A stretch of DNA of 64,000 nucleotides from Paenibacillus soyae (lineage in GTDB: Bacteria > Bacillota > Bacilli > Paenibacillales > Paenibacillaceae), in contig NZ_JANIPJ010000025.1 of assembly GCF_024623455.1 (NCBI RefSeq), positions 19,846 through 83,845 on the forward strand, written 5' to 3'. The position numbers and the translations under genes were made by a program. Of this stretch, positions 53,751-61,837 are shown one piece after another. Under the pieces are notes generated by a model. It did not search any database. It was not told where the DNA came from and saw only the letters and a list, made by a program, of their open reading frames with translations. The number at the start of each line of letters is the position of its first letter. Position 1 is the stretch's first letter.

Positions 53751-54722
53751 CTATTTCAGGACGAAATCTCCCGAGCCTGTAGTAACTTGAAGCCTGATAT
53801 CGCCATCGCCGAAGGAGCCTCTGATAAGGTCCGCGCCACGAGAGCCTTCCTCGTACGTAAAACCGTCCTTGCGAATGACGCCGTCACCAGATCCAGCTTC
53901 GAATTCAACGAACAAAGATCGCGGATCTTCGTCGAGCTCGACGGTAACGTCGCCGCTGGAGGCTTCCAGCTCGGAGTCATACAGCAGTTCTTCGGCTTCG
54001 ACGGTTATATCGCCGGAGCTGGTCGAACCATGAAGGGCGGCCGTACCCTGTCCGATGAAGACGTCTCCGCTTCCTACGCTGAAGTCGATACGCTGGGCGG
54101 TGTAGTCTTTGACCGTGATATCGCCGCTGTCGGCCTCCAGATCGATCGTCTGGGCGGACACTTCTTCAAGCTCGGCGTCTCCGCTGTCAATCGATAGCTC
54201 CAGCTTATCGGTTACGGCAAGCCGTTTCGCTTCGATATCGCCGGAATCAGTCTGGATGTTCACGTTTGCGAATTGTTGGTTATCGAGCTGGATATCTCCG
54301 CTGTCTACGACGATGTCGAGATCCTGCCAAGCGTGTTCGGGTAACGCGACCGTAAGCTTGACGCTGGACCAGCTGAAGCCGAATTGAAAGCCGGTTTTGC
54401 CTTTTAACGCGATATGAAGCGTGTCATCCTCCTTCTCATAATCGAAGCTCAGATCGTTGATGATCGGCTTCGAGGCACGGCCCTGCAGCGTTAGAACCGC
54501 CTGTTGACCATTGCCGCGGACGACATGAACGTCAAGGTTGTTCGATTCCACTTCGATGTTCCGGATACCAGCGATATCTACGGATTTTTCCCGGTTGATC
54601 TCAGAGGTGAAATAGTTTTTCATAGCCTCCAGCGGCGGCTTTCCATCGTTCGTGAAGACGTAATATAAGCCGATTAGTCCGATGACGACAAGAATGGTGC
54701 CGAAGGTAGATCGTGGATTCAT
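53751..54722 (-). CDS. DUF4097-type membrane-anchored beta-repeat protein
   Basis: 323 residues. N-terminal hydrophobic anchor (TFGTILVVIGLIGLYYVF, about 6-23), then a region of short beta-strands typical of the DUF4097/LiaG-like (putative adhesin) group. It contains nine SGD triplets, roughly every 20 residues (for example VDSGDIQL, TDSGDIEA, SSGDVTVE, GSGDFVLK), which would form rungs of a right-handed beta structure. Start follows AAGGAGA on the minus strand. Relatives accompany cell-envelope stress systems; no such system is adjacent here. Function unproven. Confidence 0.8.
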   Translation of the reverse strand: MNPRSTFGTILVVIGLIGLYYVFTNDGKPPLEAMKNYFTSEINREKSVDIAGIRNIEVESNNLDVHVVRGNGQQAVLTLQGRASKPIINDLSFDYEKEDDTLHIALKGKTGFQFGFSWSSVKLTVALPEHAWQDLDIVVDSGDIQLDNQQFANVNIQTDSGDIEAKRLAVTDKLELSIDSGDAELEEVSAQTIDLEADSGDITVKDYTAQRIDFSVGSGDVFIGQGTAALHGSTSSGDITVEAEELLYDSELEASSGDVTVELDEDPRSLFVEFEAGSGDGVIRKDGFTYEEGSRGADLIRGSFGDGDIRLQVTTGSGDFVLK

Positions 54723-54907
54723 AGATCGTGTCTCTCCTTATATAAGCGTTCCGTTCGCGTGGTGAAGAGGCTAAGGACGCCGCTTTGATAGATTGATTGT
54801 AACAAAATGGAGAGGCTAACCGGAACCGTCCGTTGAACGATAAGAAATCCCGACTAAGGTCTAGGTGTCCCGTCTTGATAAGGATAGACGAAGCGTAGAA
54901 ATAGCGC

Positions 54908-54936
54908 TTGCGATTCGCTGGGCTTTATAGTAGAAT
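54908..54936 (+). promoter_or_regulatory. Sigma-A promoter for rplM-rpsI
   Basis: TTGCGA (54908-54913), 17 bases, TAGAAT (54931-54936), directly before the L13-like leader. Confidence 0.6.
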
Positions 54937-54939
54937 ATA

Positions 54940-54991
54940 ACTTGTGCTTTCTTAGTGGCTCTCCCACAGCCCCGACTAAGAATGGCCGCAA
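54940..54991 (+). promoter_or_regulatory. L13-type leader before rplM
   Basis: Inner stem CTTAGTGGCT (54951-54960) with AGCC and ACTAAG (54968-54980). Outer arms AACTTG..CTTT before it and AAAGCAAGTT after it also pair. Position and the two-stem plan match the known Firmicute L13 leader, where L13 is thought to bind. The gap 54723-54907 otherwise holds only the DUF4097 upstream region. Confidence 0.6.
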
Positions 54992-55074
54992 AAGCAAGTT
55001 CCAACCATGAATAACAAACCAACGGAAACGTTGTTATAAAAACGATGAATGCACAGAATTAAGGAGGATCATCC

Positions 55075-55512
55075 ATGCGTACCACCTATATGGCTAAGCC
55101 AAATGAAGTTGAGCGTAAATGGTTCGTCATCGATGCGGAAGGCAAAACGCTCGGTCGTCTTGCAAGCGAAGCTGCAAGCCTGATCCGCGGCAAACACAAA
55201 CCGCAATTTACACCACACGTTGACACAGGCGATTTCGTTATCGTCATCAATGCAGAGAAGATTGTTTTGACAGGTAACAAGATGGCCGACAAGAAATACT
55301 ACCGTCACTCCATGTACCCAGGTGGCCTGAAGGTTACTCCTGCAGGAGAGATGATCAAGAACAAGCCGGAACGCGTTATCGAATTCGCTGTCCATGGCAT
55401 GTTGCCGAAGAACCGTCTTGGCAACAAGATGAAGCTTAAATTGAAAGTCTACGCAGGTGCGGAACATCCACATCAAGCCCAAAACCCTGAAGTCTACGAG
55501 CTTCGCGGGTAA
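55075..55512 (+). CDS. rplM: 50S ribosomal protein L13
   Basis: 145 residues. Starts MRTTYMAKPNEVERKWFVID and contains GRLASEAASLIRGKHKPQFT and YRHSMYPGGLK. AAGGAGG precedes the ATG. Co-transcribed with rpsI. Confidence 0.97.
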   Translation: MRTTYMAKPNEVERKWFVIDAEGKTLGRLASEAASLIRGKHKPQFTPHVDTGDFVIVINAEKIVLTGNKMADKKYYRHSMYPGGLKVTPAGEMIKNKPERVIEFAVHGMLPKNRLGNKMKLKLKVYAGAEHPHQAQNPEVYELRG

Positions 55513-55532
55513 TAAAGAGGAGGACAAGTTTC

Positions 55533-55925
55533 ATGGCTCAAGTGCAATACTATGGAACCGGTCGTCGTAAACACTCTGTTGCACGTGTACGTCTTGTGCC
55601 GGGTGAAGGACGAATCATTGTTAATAAACGCGATCTGAACGAATATTTCGGTTTGGAAACACTCAAACTGATCGTAAAACAACCGCTGAACCTGACTGAT
55701 ACATTGTCGAAATACGATGTACTGGTTATCGCGAACGGCGGCGGCATGTCCGGTCAAGCTGGCGCAATCCGTCACGGTATCTCCCGCGCTCTGCTCAAAG
55801 CAGACCCTGAGTTCCGTCCGGCTCTGAAGCGCGCAGGCTTCCTGACTCGCGATCCGCGTATGAAAGAACGTAAGAAATACGGTCTTAAAGCGGCTCGTCG
55901 CGCTCCACAGTTCTCGAAACGTTAA
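55533..55925 (+). CDS. rpsI: 30S ribosomal protein S9
   Basis: 130 residues. Starts MAQVQYYGTGRRKHSVARVR. The C-terminal tail ending APQFSKR reaches the P-site tRNA. AGAGGAGG precedes the ATG; a strong terminator follows. Confidence 0.97.
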   Translation: MAQVQYYGTGRRKHSVARVRLVPGEGRIIVNKRDLNEYFGLETLKLIVKQPLNLTDTLSKYDVLVIANGGGMSGQAGAIRHGISRALLKADPEFRPALKRAGFLTRDPRMKERKKYGLKAARRAPQFSKR

Positions 55926-55936
55926 TCCAACGTTCA

Positions 55937-55970
55937 AACGTCTGCTCTGTATACAGAGCAGGCGTTTTTT
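55937..55970 (+). terminator. Intrinsic terminator after rpsI
   Basis: AACGTCTGCTCTG, loop TATA, CAGAGCAGGCGTTTTTT: 13-pair stem with one G-T and a T6 run. Confidence 0.93.
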
Positions 55971-56064
55971 GCTGTAAGCACGAGGGGAGCGCCGACCGCC
56001 CAGTATAGGAACTTGCCCATGCCTTGGTTCATCTAATAAAGAATGACATGGTGAAAACTTATCA

Positions 56065-56093
56065 TTGAACTCATCGCACCAAAGGCGTATAAT
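56065..56093 (+). promoter_or_regulatory. Sigma-A promoter for cysH-sat
   Basis: TTGAAC (56065-56070), 17 bases, consensus TATAAT (56088-56093), 48 bases before cysH. I found no S-box. An AT-rich imperfect dyad around AATTACTAGGAATT (56109-56122) might be an operator. Confidence 0.75.
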
Positions 56094-56141
56094 TTGTAAT
56101 ACAGACTAAATTACTAGGAATTAATAACGGAGGTCATACGC

Positions 56142-56837
56142 ATGAATCTGTTTGAGAAAGAAGCTCTTATCGCGAAGCAAGCCGTCGAGCTGGAGAACGC
56201 TACGCCGGAAGAGATTATCCGTTTCGCCGTCGAAACATTCCCGAACATTACTTTCGCCTGCAGCTTCGGGGCAGAGGATGTTGTTCTTGTAGACATGCTG
56301 CAGAAGATCAGCCCGAAGACAGATATCTTCTATCTGGATACGGATTTCCATTTCAAAGAGACATACGAAACTCGCGACCGCATGGCCGAGCGTTACCCTG
56401 GCATTCCTTTCGTCGAAGTTAAACCGGAGATTACTCCAGAAGAGCAAGCGGCGCAATTCGGCGACGAGCTGTGGAAGTCCGACGCGAACAAATGCTGCGA
56501 TATCCGTAAAGTACAGCCGCTGACGAAGATCCTGTCGAAGTACGAGGCTTGGATTACGGGTATTCGCCGCGACCAGGCGCCTACTCGCGCTAACGCGAAG
56601 AAGATCGAATACGACGTGAAGTTCGGTCTGGTGAAGTTCAACCCGATCGCTAGCTGGACTAGTGAAGACGTTTGGAACTACATCCGCGAGAACAACGTTG
56701 TGTACAATCCGCTGCACGACAACCACTATCCGAGCATCGGCTGCGAGCATTGCACGCGCCAGGTCATGCCTGGAGAAGACCCGCGCGCGGGACGTTGGTC
56801 GGGCCAAGAGAAGACGGAGTGCGGATTGCATAAGTAA
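56142..56837 (+). CDS. cysH: Adenylyl-sulfate (APS/PAPS) reductase, thioredoxin-dependent, iron-sulfur type
   Basis: Reduces activated sulfate to sulfite. 231 residues. PP-loop-like start FACSFGAEDVVLVDML, then FYLDTDFHFKETYE. Cysteine pairs CC in NKCCDIRK and CEHC in GCEHCTRQ mark the 4Fe-4S form that prefers APS, and ECGLH at the C-terminus carries the catalytic cysteine. The ATG follows ACGGAGG. sat follows on the same strand, giving sulfate to sulfite without a visible APS kinase. Confidence 0.94.
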   Translation: MNLFEKEALIAKQAVELENATPEEIIRFAVETFPNITFACSFGAEDVVLVDMLQKISPKTDIFYLDTDFHFKETYETRDRMAERYPGIPFVEVKPEITPEEQAAQFGDELWKSDANKCCDIRKVQPLTKILSKYEAWITGIRRDQAPTRANAKKIEYDVKFGLVKFNPIASWTSEDVWNYIRENNVVYNPLHDNHYPSIGCEHCTRQVMPGEDPRAGRWSGQEKTECGLHK

Positions 56838-56899
56838 GCTGAACCTGGGATCCATTGATTAATTTGCTTTTTGCAAATATTAGGAGGCTTTTATCGATT

Positions 56900-58066
56900 A
56901 TGAGTCAAATTCTACCTCATGGCGGCGAGCTGGTTAACCGGATCGCCGAAGGCGCAGAACGCGAGTCGCTTCTGAAGGAAGCGCAAGCTCTAACTCCCAT
57001 CACGATTAACGCTTGGACGATCTCCGACTTGGATTTGATCGGCGTAGGCGCATTTTCTCCGCTTACGGGATTTCTGAACGAAGAGGATTATAAGTCGGTC
57101 GTTCATAACATGCGGCTTGCGAACGGACTCGTATGGAGCATTCCGATCACGCTTGCTGTAGACGAAGCCAAAGCTAACGAGCTGAAGATCGGACACAAAG
57201 CCGCGCTGATCGGCGAAGACGGCGTGACGTACGGCGTAATCGACGTGGAGAGCATTTACTCGGTCGATCAAAAGGTTGAAGCGGTTAACGTATTCAAAAC
57301 CGACGATCTGGAGCATCCGGGCGTACAGAAGCTGTTGGAGCGTCCATCCACATACGTAGGCGGTTCGATTACGGTGCTTAATCGTCCGAAGCCTGAGAAA
57401 TTCCAGGAGTTTTATTTCGATCCGTCCGAGACTCGCCGCCTGTTTGCCGAGAAGGGGTGGAAGACGGTTGTTGGCTTCCAAACGCGCAACCCGGTTCACC
57501 GCGCGCATGAATACATCCAGAAGACAGCTATGGAAATCGTCGACGCGCTTTTCTTGAATCCGCTCGTAGGCGAGACGAAGTCGGACGATGTGCCGGCTAA
57601 CGTTCGCATGAAGAGCTACCTGGCGCTTCTTGAGAACTACTATCCGGCAGATCGCGTATTCCTGGGCGTATTCCCTGCGGCGATGCGTTACGCGGGTCCT
57701 CGCGAGGCGATCTTCCACGCGCTCGTGCGCAAGAACTATGGCTGCTCGCATTTCATCGTGGGCCGCGACCATGCCGGCGTTGGCGATTACTACGGCACAT
57801 ATGAAGCACAAGAGCTGCTGAAGACGATTCCGGCCGAAGATCTCGGCATCACGCCGCTCTACTTCGAGCACAGCTTCTTCTGCACGACTTGCGGCAACAT
57901 GGCAACAACCAAGACATGTCCGCACGACAAGACGGCTCATCTGACGCTGTCGGGCACGAAGGTTCGCGCGATGCTGCGTGACGGCGTATGCCCGCCGCCG
58001 GAATTCTCGCGTCCGGAAGTCGCGAAAATTCTGATCGAGGGTATGACGGAGCAGCCGGTAGGCTAA
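56900..58066 (+). CDS. sat: Sulfate adenylyltransferase (ATP sulfurylase)
   Basis: Makes APS from sulfate and ATP. 388 residues from the ATG at 56900 (MSQILPHGGELVNRIAEG), preceded by AGGAGG at 12 bases; the 15 extra residues upstream are not family-like. Nucleotide-binding motif QTRNPVHRAHEY (HxxH) and GRDHAGVGDYYG are present. A CTTCG..C zinc-type cluster (TTCGNMATTKTCPH) near the C-terminus is typical of the bacterial homo-oligomeric form. Confidence 0.95.
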   Translation: MSQILPHGGELVNRIAEGAERESLLKEAQALTPITINAWTISDLDLIGVGAFSPLTGFLNEEDYKSVVHNMRLANGLVWSIPITLAVDEAKANELKIGHKAALIGEDGVTYGVIDVESIYSVDQKVEAVNVFKTDDLEHPGVQKLLERPSTYVGGSITVLNRPKPEKFQEFYFDPSETRRLFAEKGWKTVVGFQTRNPVHRAHEYIQKTAMEIVDALFLNPLVGETKSDDVPANVRMKSYLALLENYYPADRVFLGVFPAAMRYAGPREAIFHALVRKNYGCSHFIVGRDHAGVGDYYGTYEAQELLKTIPAEDLGITPLYFEHSFFCTTCGNMATTKTCPHDKTAHLTLSGTKVRAMLRDGVCPPPEFSRPEVAKILIEGMTEQPVG

Positions 58067-58109
58067 CCTCGCTCTTTTTGAACATCCGATAAAGCTTGGT
58101 TCATAAATG

Positions 58110-58207
58110 ACCATCTCGTCCCATATACATGAATGTGCGCGTACGGCTTGCCCAATGACAGGCCATACGCAAGGTATTCATCGATATGGAAGACGAGGTG
58201 GTTTTTT
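58110..58207 (+). terminator. Very long hairpin after sat that includes the cwlD ribosome binding site
   Basis: Arms of about 40 bases: ACCATCTCGTC, CCATAT, ATGAAT and CGTACGGCTTG (58110-58150) pair with CAGGCCATACG, ATTCAT, ATATGG and GACGAGGTGGT (58159-58202), followed by TTTTTT. The right arm contains GAGGTGG (58195-58201), the cwlD Shine-Dalgarno. Confidence 0.7.
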
Positions 58208-58208
58208 G

Positions 58209-59003
58209 ATGCGCCGGATGAAACGGCATTTCGTAGTCTGGATGACGTACAGAGGGGTTCTCCGCATCGCTCTCGCCGTGCTGGTCATCCTACTGACCGG
58301 TTTCTTGCTTCGCCAAAGCCTTCCCGCCACGGGTACGTGGTCCTATTGGACCCTGCCGCTAACGGGGAAGACGATCGTGATCGACGCGGGTCATGGCGGC
58401 GCCGACGGCGGGGCGGTAAGCAAGAGCGGCGTAATCGAAAAAGATCTTAATTTGGCGATTGCGTTGTATTTGCGCGATTACTTGCAGCAGGCGGGGGCCA
58501 TTGTCGTCATGACGAGAGAAGGAGATTACGATCTCGCAAGCGGCGACGCGAATGCTTACAGCAAACGTAAGACCGAGGATTTGAAGAAGAGGGCCGCGCT
58601 AATTAACGAGAGCGGAGCTTCCATCGTCGTGAGCATCCACATGAACAGCATCCCGCAGCAGCAATGGTCGGGCGCCCAGACGTTCTTCCATCCTTCAAAC
58701 CATCCTGATAACCGTTTGCTTGCGGCATTCATTCAGGATGAGATCAAACGTAATCTGGAGAACACGACTCGAATCGCCTCCAAAGTAGGAGATGTCTACT
58801 TGATCAAATCGATCAAGGATATCCCGACTGCGCTTGTGGAGGTAGGCTTCTTATCGAACCCCGGGGAAGCGCAGAGGCTCGCGAATTCGGACTACCAACG
58901 TAAGGTTGCGGCATCGATTTACCAGGGGATACTGCGCTATACGTCTGGGGAACAGATAAGCGGCGGCACGCAAAAGGACATGGAGCTGCAGAACGGGAAA
59001 TAA
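58209..59003 (+). CDS. cwlD: N-acetylmuramoyl-L-alanine amidase CwlD
   Basis: Spore-cortex enzyme that, with PdaA, makes muramic lactam needed for germination. 264 residues from the ATG at 58209, 7 bases after GAGGTGG; a longer frame would cover the hairpin. One N-terminal membrane segment (IALAVLVILLTGFLL, about 18-32). Amidase_3 zinc motifs: DAGHGGADGG, VIEKDLN, SIHMNS and VEVGFLSN. It is followed by salA as in Bacillus. Confidence 0.92.
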   Translation: MRRMKRHFVVWMTYRGVLRIALAVLVILLTGFLLRQSLPATGTWSYWTLPLTGKTIVIDAGHGGADGGAVSKSGVIEKDLNLAIALYLRDYLQQAGAIVVMTREGDYDLASGDANAYSKRKTEDLKKRAALINESGASIVVSIHMNSIPQQQWSGAQTFFHPSNHPDNRLLAAFIQDEIKRNLENTTRIASKVGDVYLIKSIKDIPTALVEVGFLSNPGEAQRLANSDYQRKVAASIYQGILRYTSGEQISGGTQKDMELQNGK

Positions 59004-59040
59004 AGCTCAAGCCGGCGTTTTATGCCCATTCGGAAAGCTG

Positions 59041-59049
59041 TGCTATAAT
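59041..59049 (+). promoter_or_regulatory. Candidate extended -10 promoter for salA
   Basis: TGCTATAAT, an extended -10 element, 68 bases before salA. No good -35 is visible, as is common for extended -10 promoters. Confidence 0.5.
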
Positions 59050-59116
59050 AGACGGGAAGGTTTTGGATGAGCCACGACCTGAGGATTTCTCATTTCATAA
59101 AGGTGGGACCTTACAT

Positions 59117-60232
59117 ATGTTTACACGCGAGCAAGCAATTGAGGGCATCGAATCGGCGATGGCCTCCGGTGGATATGGCGCGGAAGGCATCAGCTTCCGC
59201 GATGTCATGGTAAGGAACCGTCAAGTATCGCTGACGGTTCTCGGAGCGAGCGCGGCGCGCCAACCCGCGCTCGAGGCCTCGCTTCGCGAGGCCCTGGCGC
59301 CGCTCGGCGCCGAAACCGTGCATTGCCGGTTTCGGGACGAGGCGGCGCCAGCCGCCGCGGGCGGGGCGCAGCAAGCGCCCGCGGCAGCGCAAGCGGCGCC
59401 GGGCGGCAGCGCCGGCGCCGGCAAGGCCGGCGGCCCCGTACAGGGGCACGGGGCCGATCTGGCTAGCCCGCTGCTTGCAGGCGGCAGCGGGACAACCTTC
59501 ATCGCCGTCGCCAGCGGCAAGGGCGGCGTCGGCAAGTCCACGGTGACCGTCAACCTCGCGGTCGCCTTGGCCCGTCAAGGCAAACGCGTCGGCATCATCG
59601 ACGCGGATATTTACGGTTTCAGCGTGCCCGACATGATGGGCATCGAAGAACGGCCGGTCGTCGTGAACGAGCGGGTTATCCCGATCGAGCGGTTCGGCGT
59701 CAAGGTCATCTCGATGGGCTTCTTCGTAGAGGACAACAGCCCGATCGTTTGGCGCGGCCCGATGCTAGGCAAGATGCTCCGCAACTTCTTCCAGGAGATC
59801 GAGTGGGGCGAGCTCGATTACATGCTGCTCGATCTGCCGCCGGGAACAGGCGACGTCGCGCTCGACGTGCATCAGATCATTCCGCAGAGCAAGGAAATCA
59901 TCGTGACGACGCCTCATGCGACGGCCGCATTCGTGGCGGCGCGCGCGGGCGCCATGGCGATCAAGACGGAGCACGAAATCATCGGCGTCGTCGAGAACAT
60001 GTCGTATTACGTATCCAAGTCGGGAGACAAAGAATACGTGTTCGGCAGAGGGGGAGGCGGCAAGCTGGCGGAGACGCTTCATTGCGATTTGCTGGCGCAA
60101 ATTCCGCTCGGCGCGCCGGACAATCATGTGTCCGAGCCGGATTTTTCTCCATCCGTATACAAAGCGGACACCGAAACCGGCCGGCTTTATCTGGAGCTGG
60201 CGGACAGCGTCATCAAGCGCTGCGAAGCTTAA
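59117..60232 (+). CDS. salA: Mrp/ApbC-family P-loop ATPase (SalA)
   Basis: 371 residues. N-terminal DUF59-like domain (about 1-75), an Ala/Gly/Pro low-complexity linker (about 76-125) and the Mrp ATPase domain with deviant Walker A SGKGGVGKST (residues 133-142) and LDLPPGTGDVALD. The CxxC that binds Fe-S clusters in ApbC is not seen; the equivalent region reads YYVSKSGDKEYVFG. This fits Bacillus SalA, a regulator of protease expression, rather than a classic Fe-S carrier. The ATG follows AAAGGTGGG. Confidence 0.9.
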   Translation: MFTREQAIEGIESAMASGGYGAEGISFRDVMVRNRQVSLTVLGASAARQPALEASLREALAPLGAETVHCRFRDEAAPAAAGGAQQAPAAAQAAPGGSAGAGKAGGPVQGHGADLASPLLAGGSGTTFIAVASGKGGVGKSTVTVNLAVALARQGKRVGIIDADIYGFSVPDMMGIEERPVVVNERVIPIERFGVKVISMGFFVEDNSPIVWRGPMLGKMLRNFFQEIEWGELDYMLLDLPPGTGDVALDVHQIIPQSKEIIVTTPHATAAFVAARAGAMAIKTEHEIIGVVENMSYYVSKSGDKEYVFGRGGGGKLAETLHCDLLAQIPLGAPDNHVSEPDFSPSVYKADTETGRLYLELADSVIKRCEA

Positions 60233-60242
60233 CGAATAACAC

Positions 60243-60300
60243 AAAGCCCGAGTGTGCTGGCAGGCGTCTTATTGTGACGACTGCCAGCCGCTCGGGCTTT
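60243..60300. terminator. Bidirectional terminator between salA and gerD
   Basis: AAAGCCCGAG and GCTGGCAG pair with CTGCCAGC and CTCGGGCTTT (60243-60300), with A and T tracts on the two sides. It serves two convergent genes. Confidence 0.85.
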
Positions 60301-60350
60301 AAGCTTTTACCCTGTTTCACCATGTTTGCTCTAACGCATGATGTCTTACG

Positions 60351-61052
60351 TTATTGCTGCTCTTCCTCCTGCGCTTGCTCTTCTTCCTCCATGCCTTGCT
60401 GCTCTTCCTCTTGTCCTTGCTGCTCCTGCTGCTGTCCTTGCTCTTCTTGCTTCTGAACCTTCTCGTCCGGCTTCGGCTGCAGCTCTTCCTGAACGGCTTT
60501 TTTCAGAAGATCCAGCACTTCAAGACGGAAGAGGGGATTCTGCATCGACTCCTGCATCAGCGACATGACTTCTTTCCGGTATTGAGCGCTCTTCAGCACT
60601 TCGAGAATCAGCTTCTCCATCTCCGGATTTTTCATCGTCTTGATTAATTCCTGCTGATACTGCGGATCCTTAATCAGTTCCTTGTGGATGTCCTTGTTTT
60701 CTTTATTTACAGCCTTAGCGAATTCGCCGGCGAATCGGGTATCCGTCATCAGCTTTTTGATGACCTTATCGTATTCGGGGGCGCTGATCACATCTTTGAC
60801 GGCAAGCCGCACTTCTTCCTGATCCTGGACCGACAGAAGCTTCGACGACTGAGTCGAGTACCCGCTTTGCTGCTCCGCCGATTCCTGAAGCGCCGACTGG
60901 GCGTCTTCGGTTTTCAGAATGTCGATAACCATCGATTTCATGTCTTTGTAGCTCATCTGCTGCACTTGGCCGCCAGACGCTCCGGCTCCGCAGCTTGATA
61001 ATAATAAGGCGATCGCCATAAGAGACGCCGATAAAGTCCAACGAATGCGCAT
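60351..61052 (-). CDS. gerD: Spore germination lipoprotein GerD
   Basis: Scaffold that clusters germinant receptors in the inner spore membrane. 233 residues from the minus-strand ATG at 61052 (MRIRWTLSASLMAIALLLSS); a longer frame to 61121 has no ribosome binding site support. Lipobox LSSC with Cys21. Helical core (SYKDMKSMVIDILKTEDAQ through PLFRLEVLDLLKKAVQEELQ) and a Gln/Glu-rich, probably disordered tail of about 45 residues. Location between salA and kbaA agrees with Bacillus. Confidence 0.9.
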   Translation of the reverse strand: MRIRWTLSASLMAIALLLSSCGAGASGGQVQQMSYKDMKSMVIDILKTEDAQSALQESAEQQSGYSTQSSKLLSVQDQEEVRLAVKDVISAPEYDKVIKKLMTDTRFAGEFAKAVNKENKDIHKELIKDPQYQQELIKTMKNPEMEKLILEVLKSAQYRKEVMSLMQESMQNPLFRLEVLDLLKKAVQEELQPKPDEKVQKQEEQGQQQEQQGQEEEQQGMEEEEQAQEEEQQ

Positions 61053-61109
61053 TTCCTGCTCGCTCCCTTCTATGTCAATGCTAAGTGAAAATCCATGCTT
61101 GATCGCTTC

Positions 61110-61116
61110 TATTATG
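61110..61116 (-). promoter_or_regulatory. Possible sporulation-sigma -10 element for gerD
   Basis: On the minus strand the sequence reads CATAATA, near the sigma-G -10 pattern, about 60 bases before gerD. The matching -35 is weak. gerD is sigma-G controlled in Bacillus. Confidence 0.3.
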
Positions 61117-61210
61117 CGCATTGTTCACCGTTTTATCATGGACCGGCATTAGCTTTTTCATGTGATCGTGGTAAAATAAAGGGAATTACCTTGTAGGGGG
61201 ATATTTCAGC

Positions 61211-61834
61211 GTGAATATACGAAAATGGTTCTTTTTATTCTGGAGCACCATGGTAGTGGGGTGCTTGGTTTGCGTGGTATGCGGCTCGGTCATGCTGCTT
61301 ACGGACCAAGATTTTGGTTTTCTAGGCATCGATGTTACAGGCTTTAACGCCTTGATGATGGGTATATCGGGTTTGATGATCGGAGCGTTCAGCCAAATGG
61401 GCTTCTTCGCTTATCTGACGTTGAACTATATCGCGCTAAGCGTCTTCCGCAAAAAGTATCTCTGGAACGCTCTGCAAGCCTATACGACCGCATTCGCGGT
61501 GTTCGGCCTCGGTTATGTGCTTTATGAGGACCGCACGAACGACTGGTTTTTCTGGGTGTTGCCGCTAGTCGTGGTTGTCGCGTCTTTGTTCATGTCCTGG
61601 ATCAAAGTCAAACAAACGAACCGCAGTGCGTTTATCCCAACGATGTTCTTGTTGTTCGTCGTCACCTTTGTCGAAGCTTGGCCTGCGCTGCAAGGAGAGA
61701 CGAACATTGCCGCGATCGTCTTTATGATGTTCCCGTTATTCATCTGCAATGCGTACCAGAATATGATGATGCACCGTCTGCTCAAAAAAGAATCGGCCGA
61801 CTCCGCGGCTGTGCCCGCGAAATCGGCCGGATAA
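61211..61834 (+). CDS. kbaA: KinB-signalling activation protein KbaA
   Basis: Integral membrane protein needed for KinB input to the sporulation phosphorelay. 207 residues with about six hydrophobic segments (first WFFLFWSTMVVGCLVCVVCG). GTG start at 61211 after AGGGGG. The family segment MMGISGLMIGAFSQMGFFAY (about residues 50-69) and the C-terminal NAYQNMMMHRLLKKE are present. Convergent with pdaB, only 3 bases apart. Confidence 0.9.
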   Translation: MNIRKWFFLFWSTMVVGCLVCVVCGSVMLLTDQDFGFLGIDVTGFNALMMGISGLMIGAFSQMGFFAYLTLNYIALSVFRKKYLWNALQAYTTAFAVFGLGYVLYEDRTNDWFFWVLPLVVVVASLFMSWIKVKQTNRSAFIPTMFLLFVVTFVEAWPALQGETNIAAIVFMMFPLFICNAYQNMMMHRLLKKESADSAAVPAKSAG

Positions 61835-61837
61835 GTC

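Noticed and set aside
53700..54197. Plus-strand frame downstream of truA
   Set aside because: Antisense to the DUF4097 gene, whose SGD repeats, anchor and ribosome binding site are convincing.
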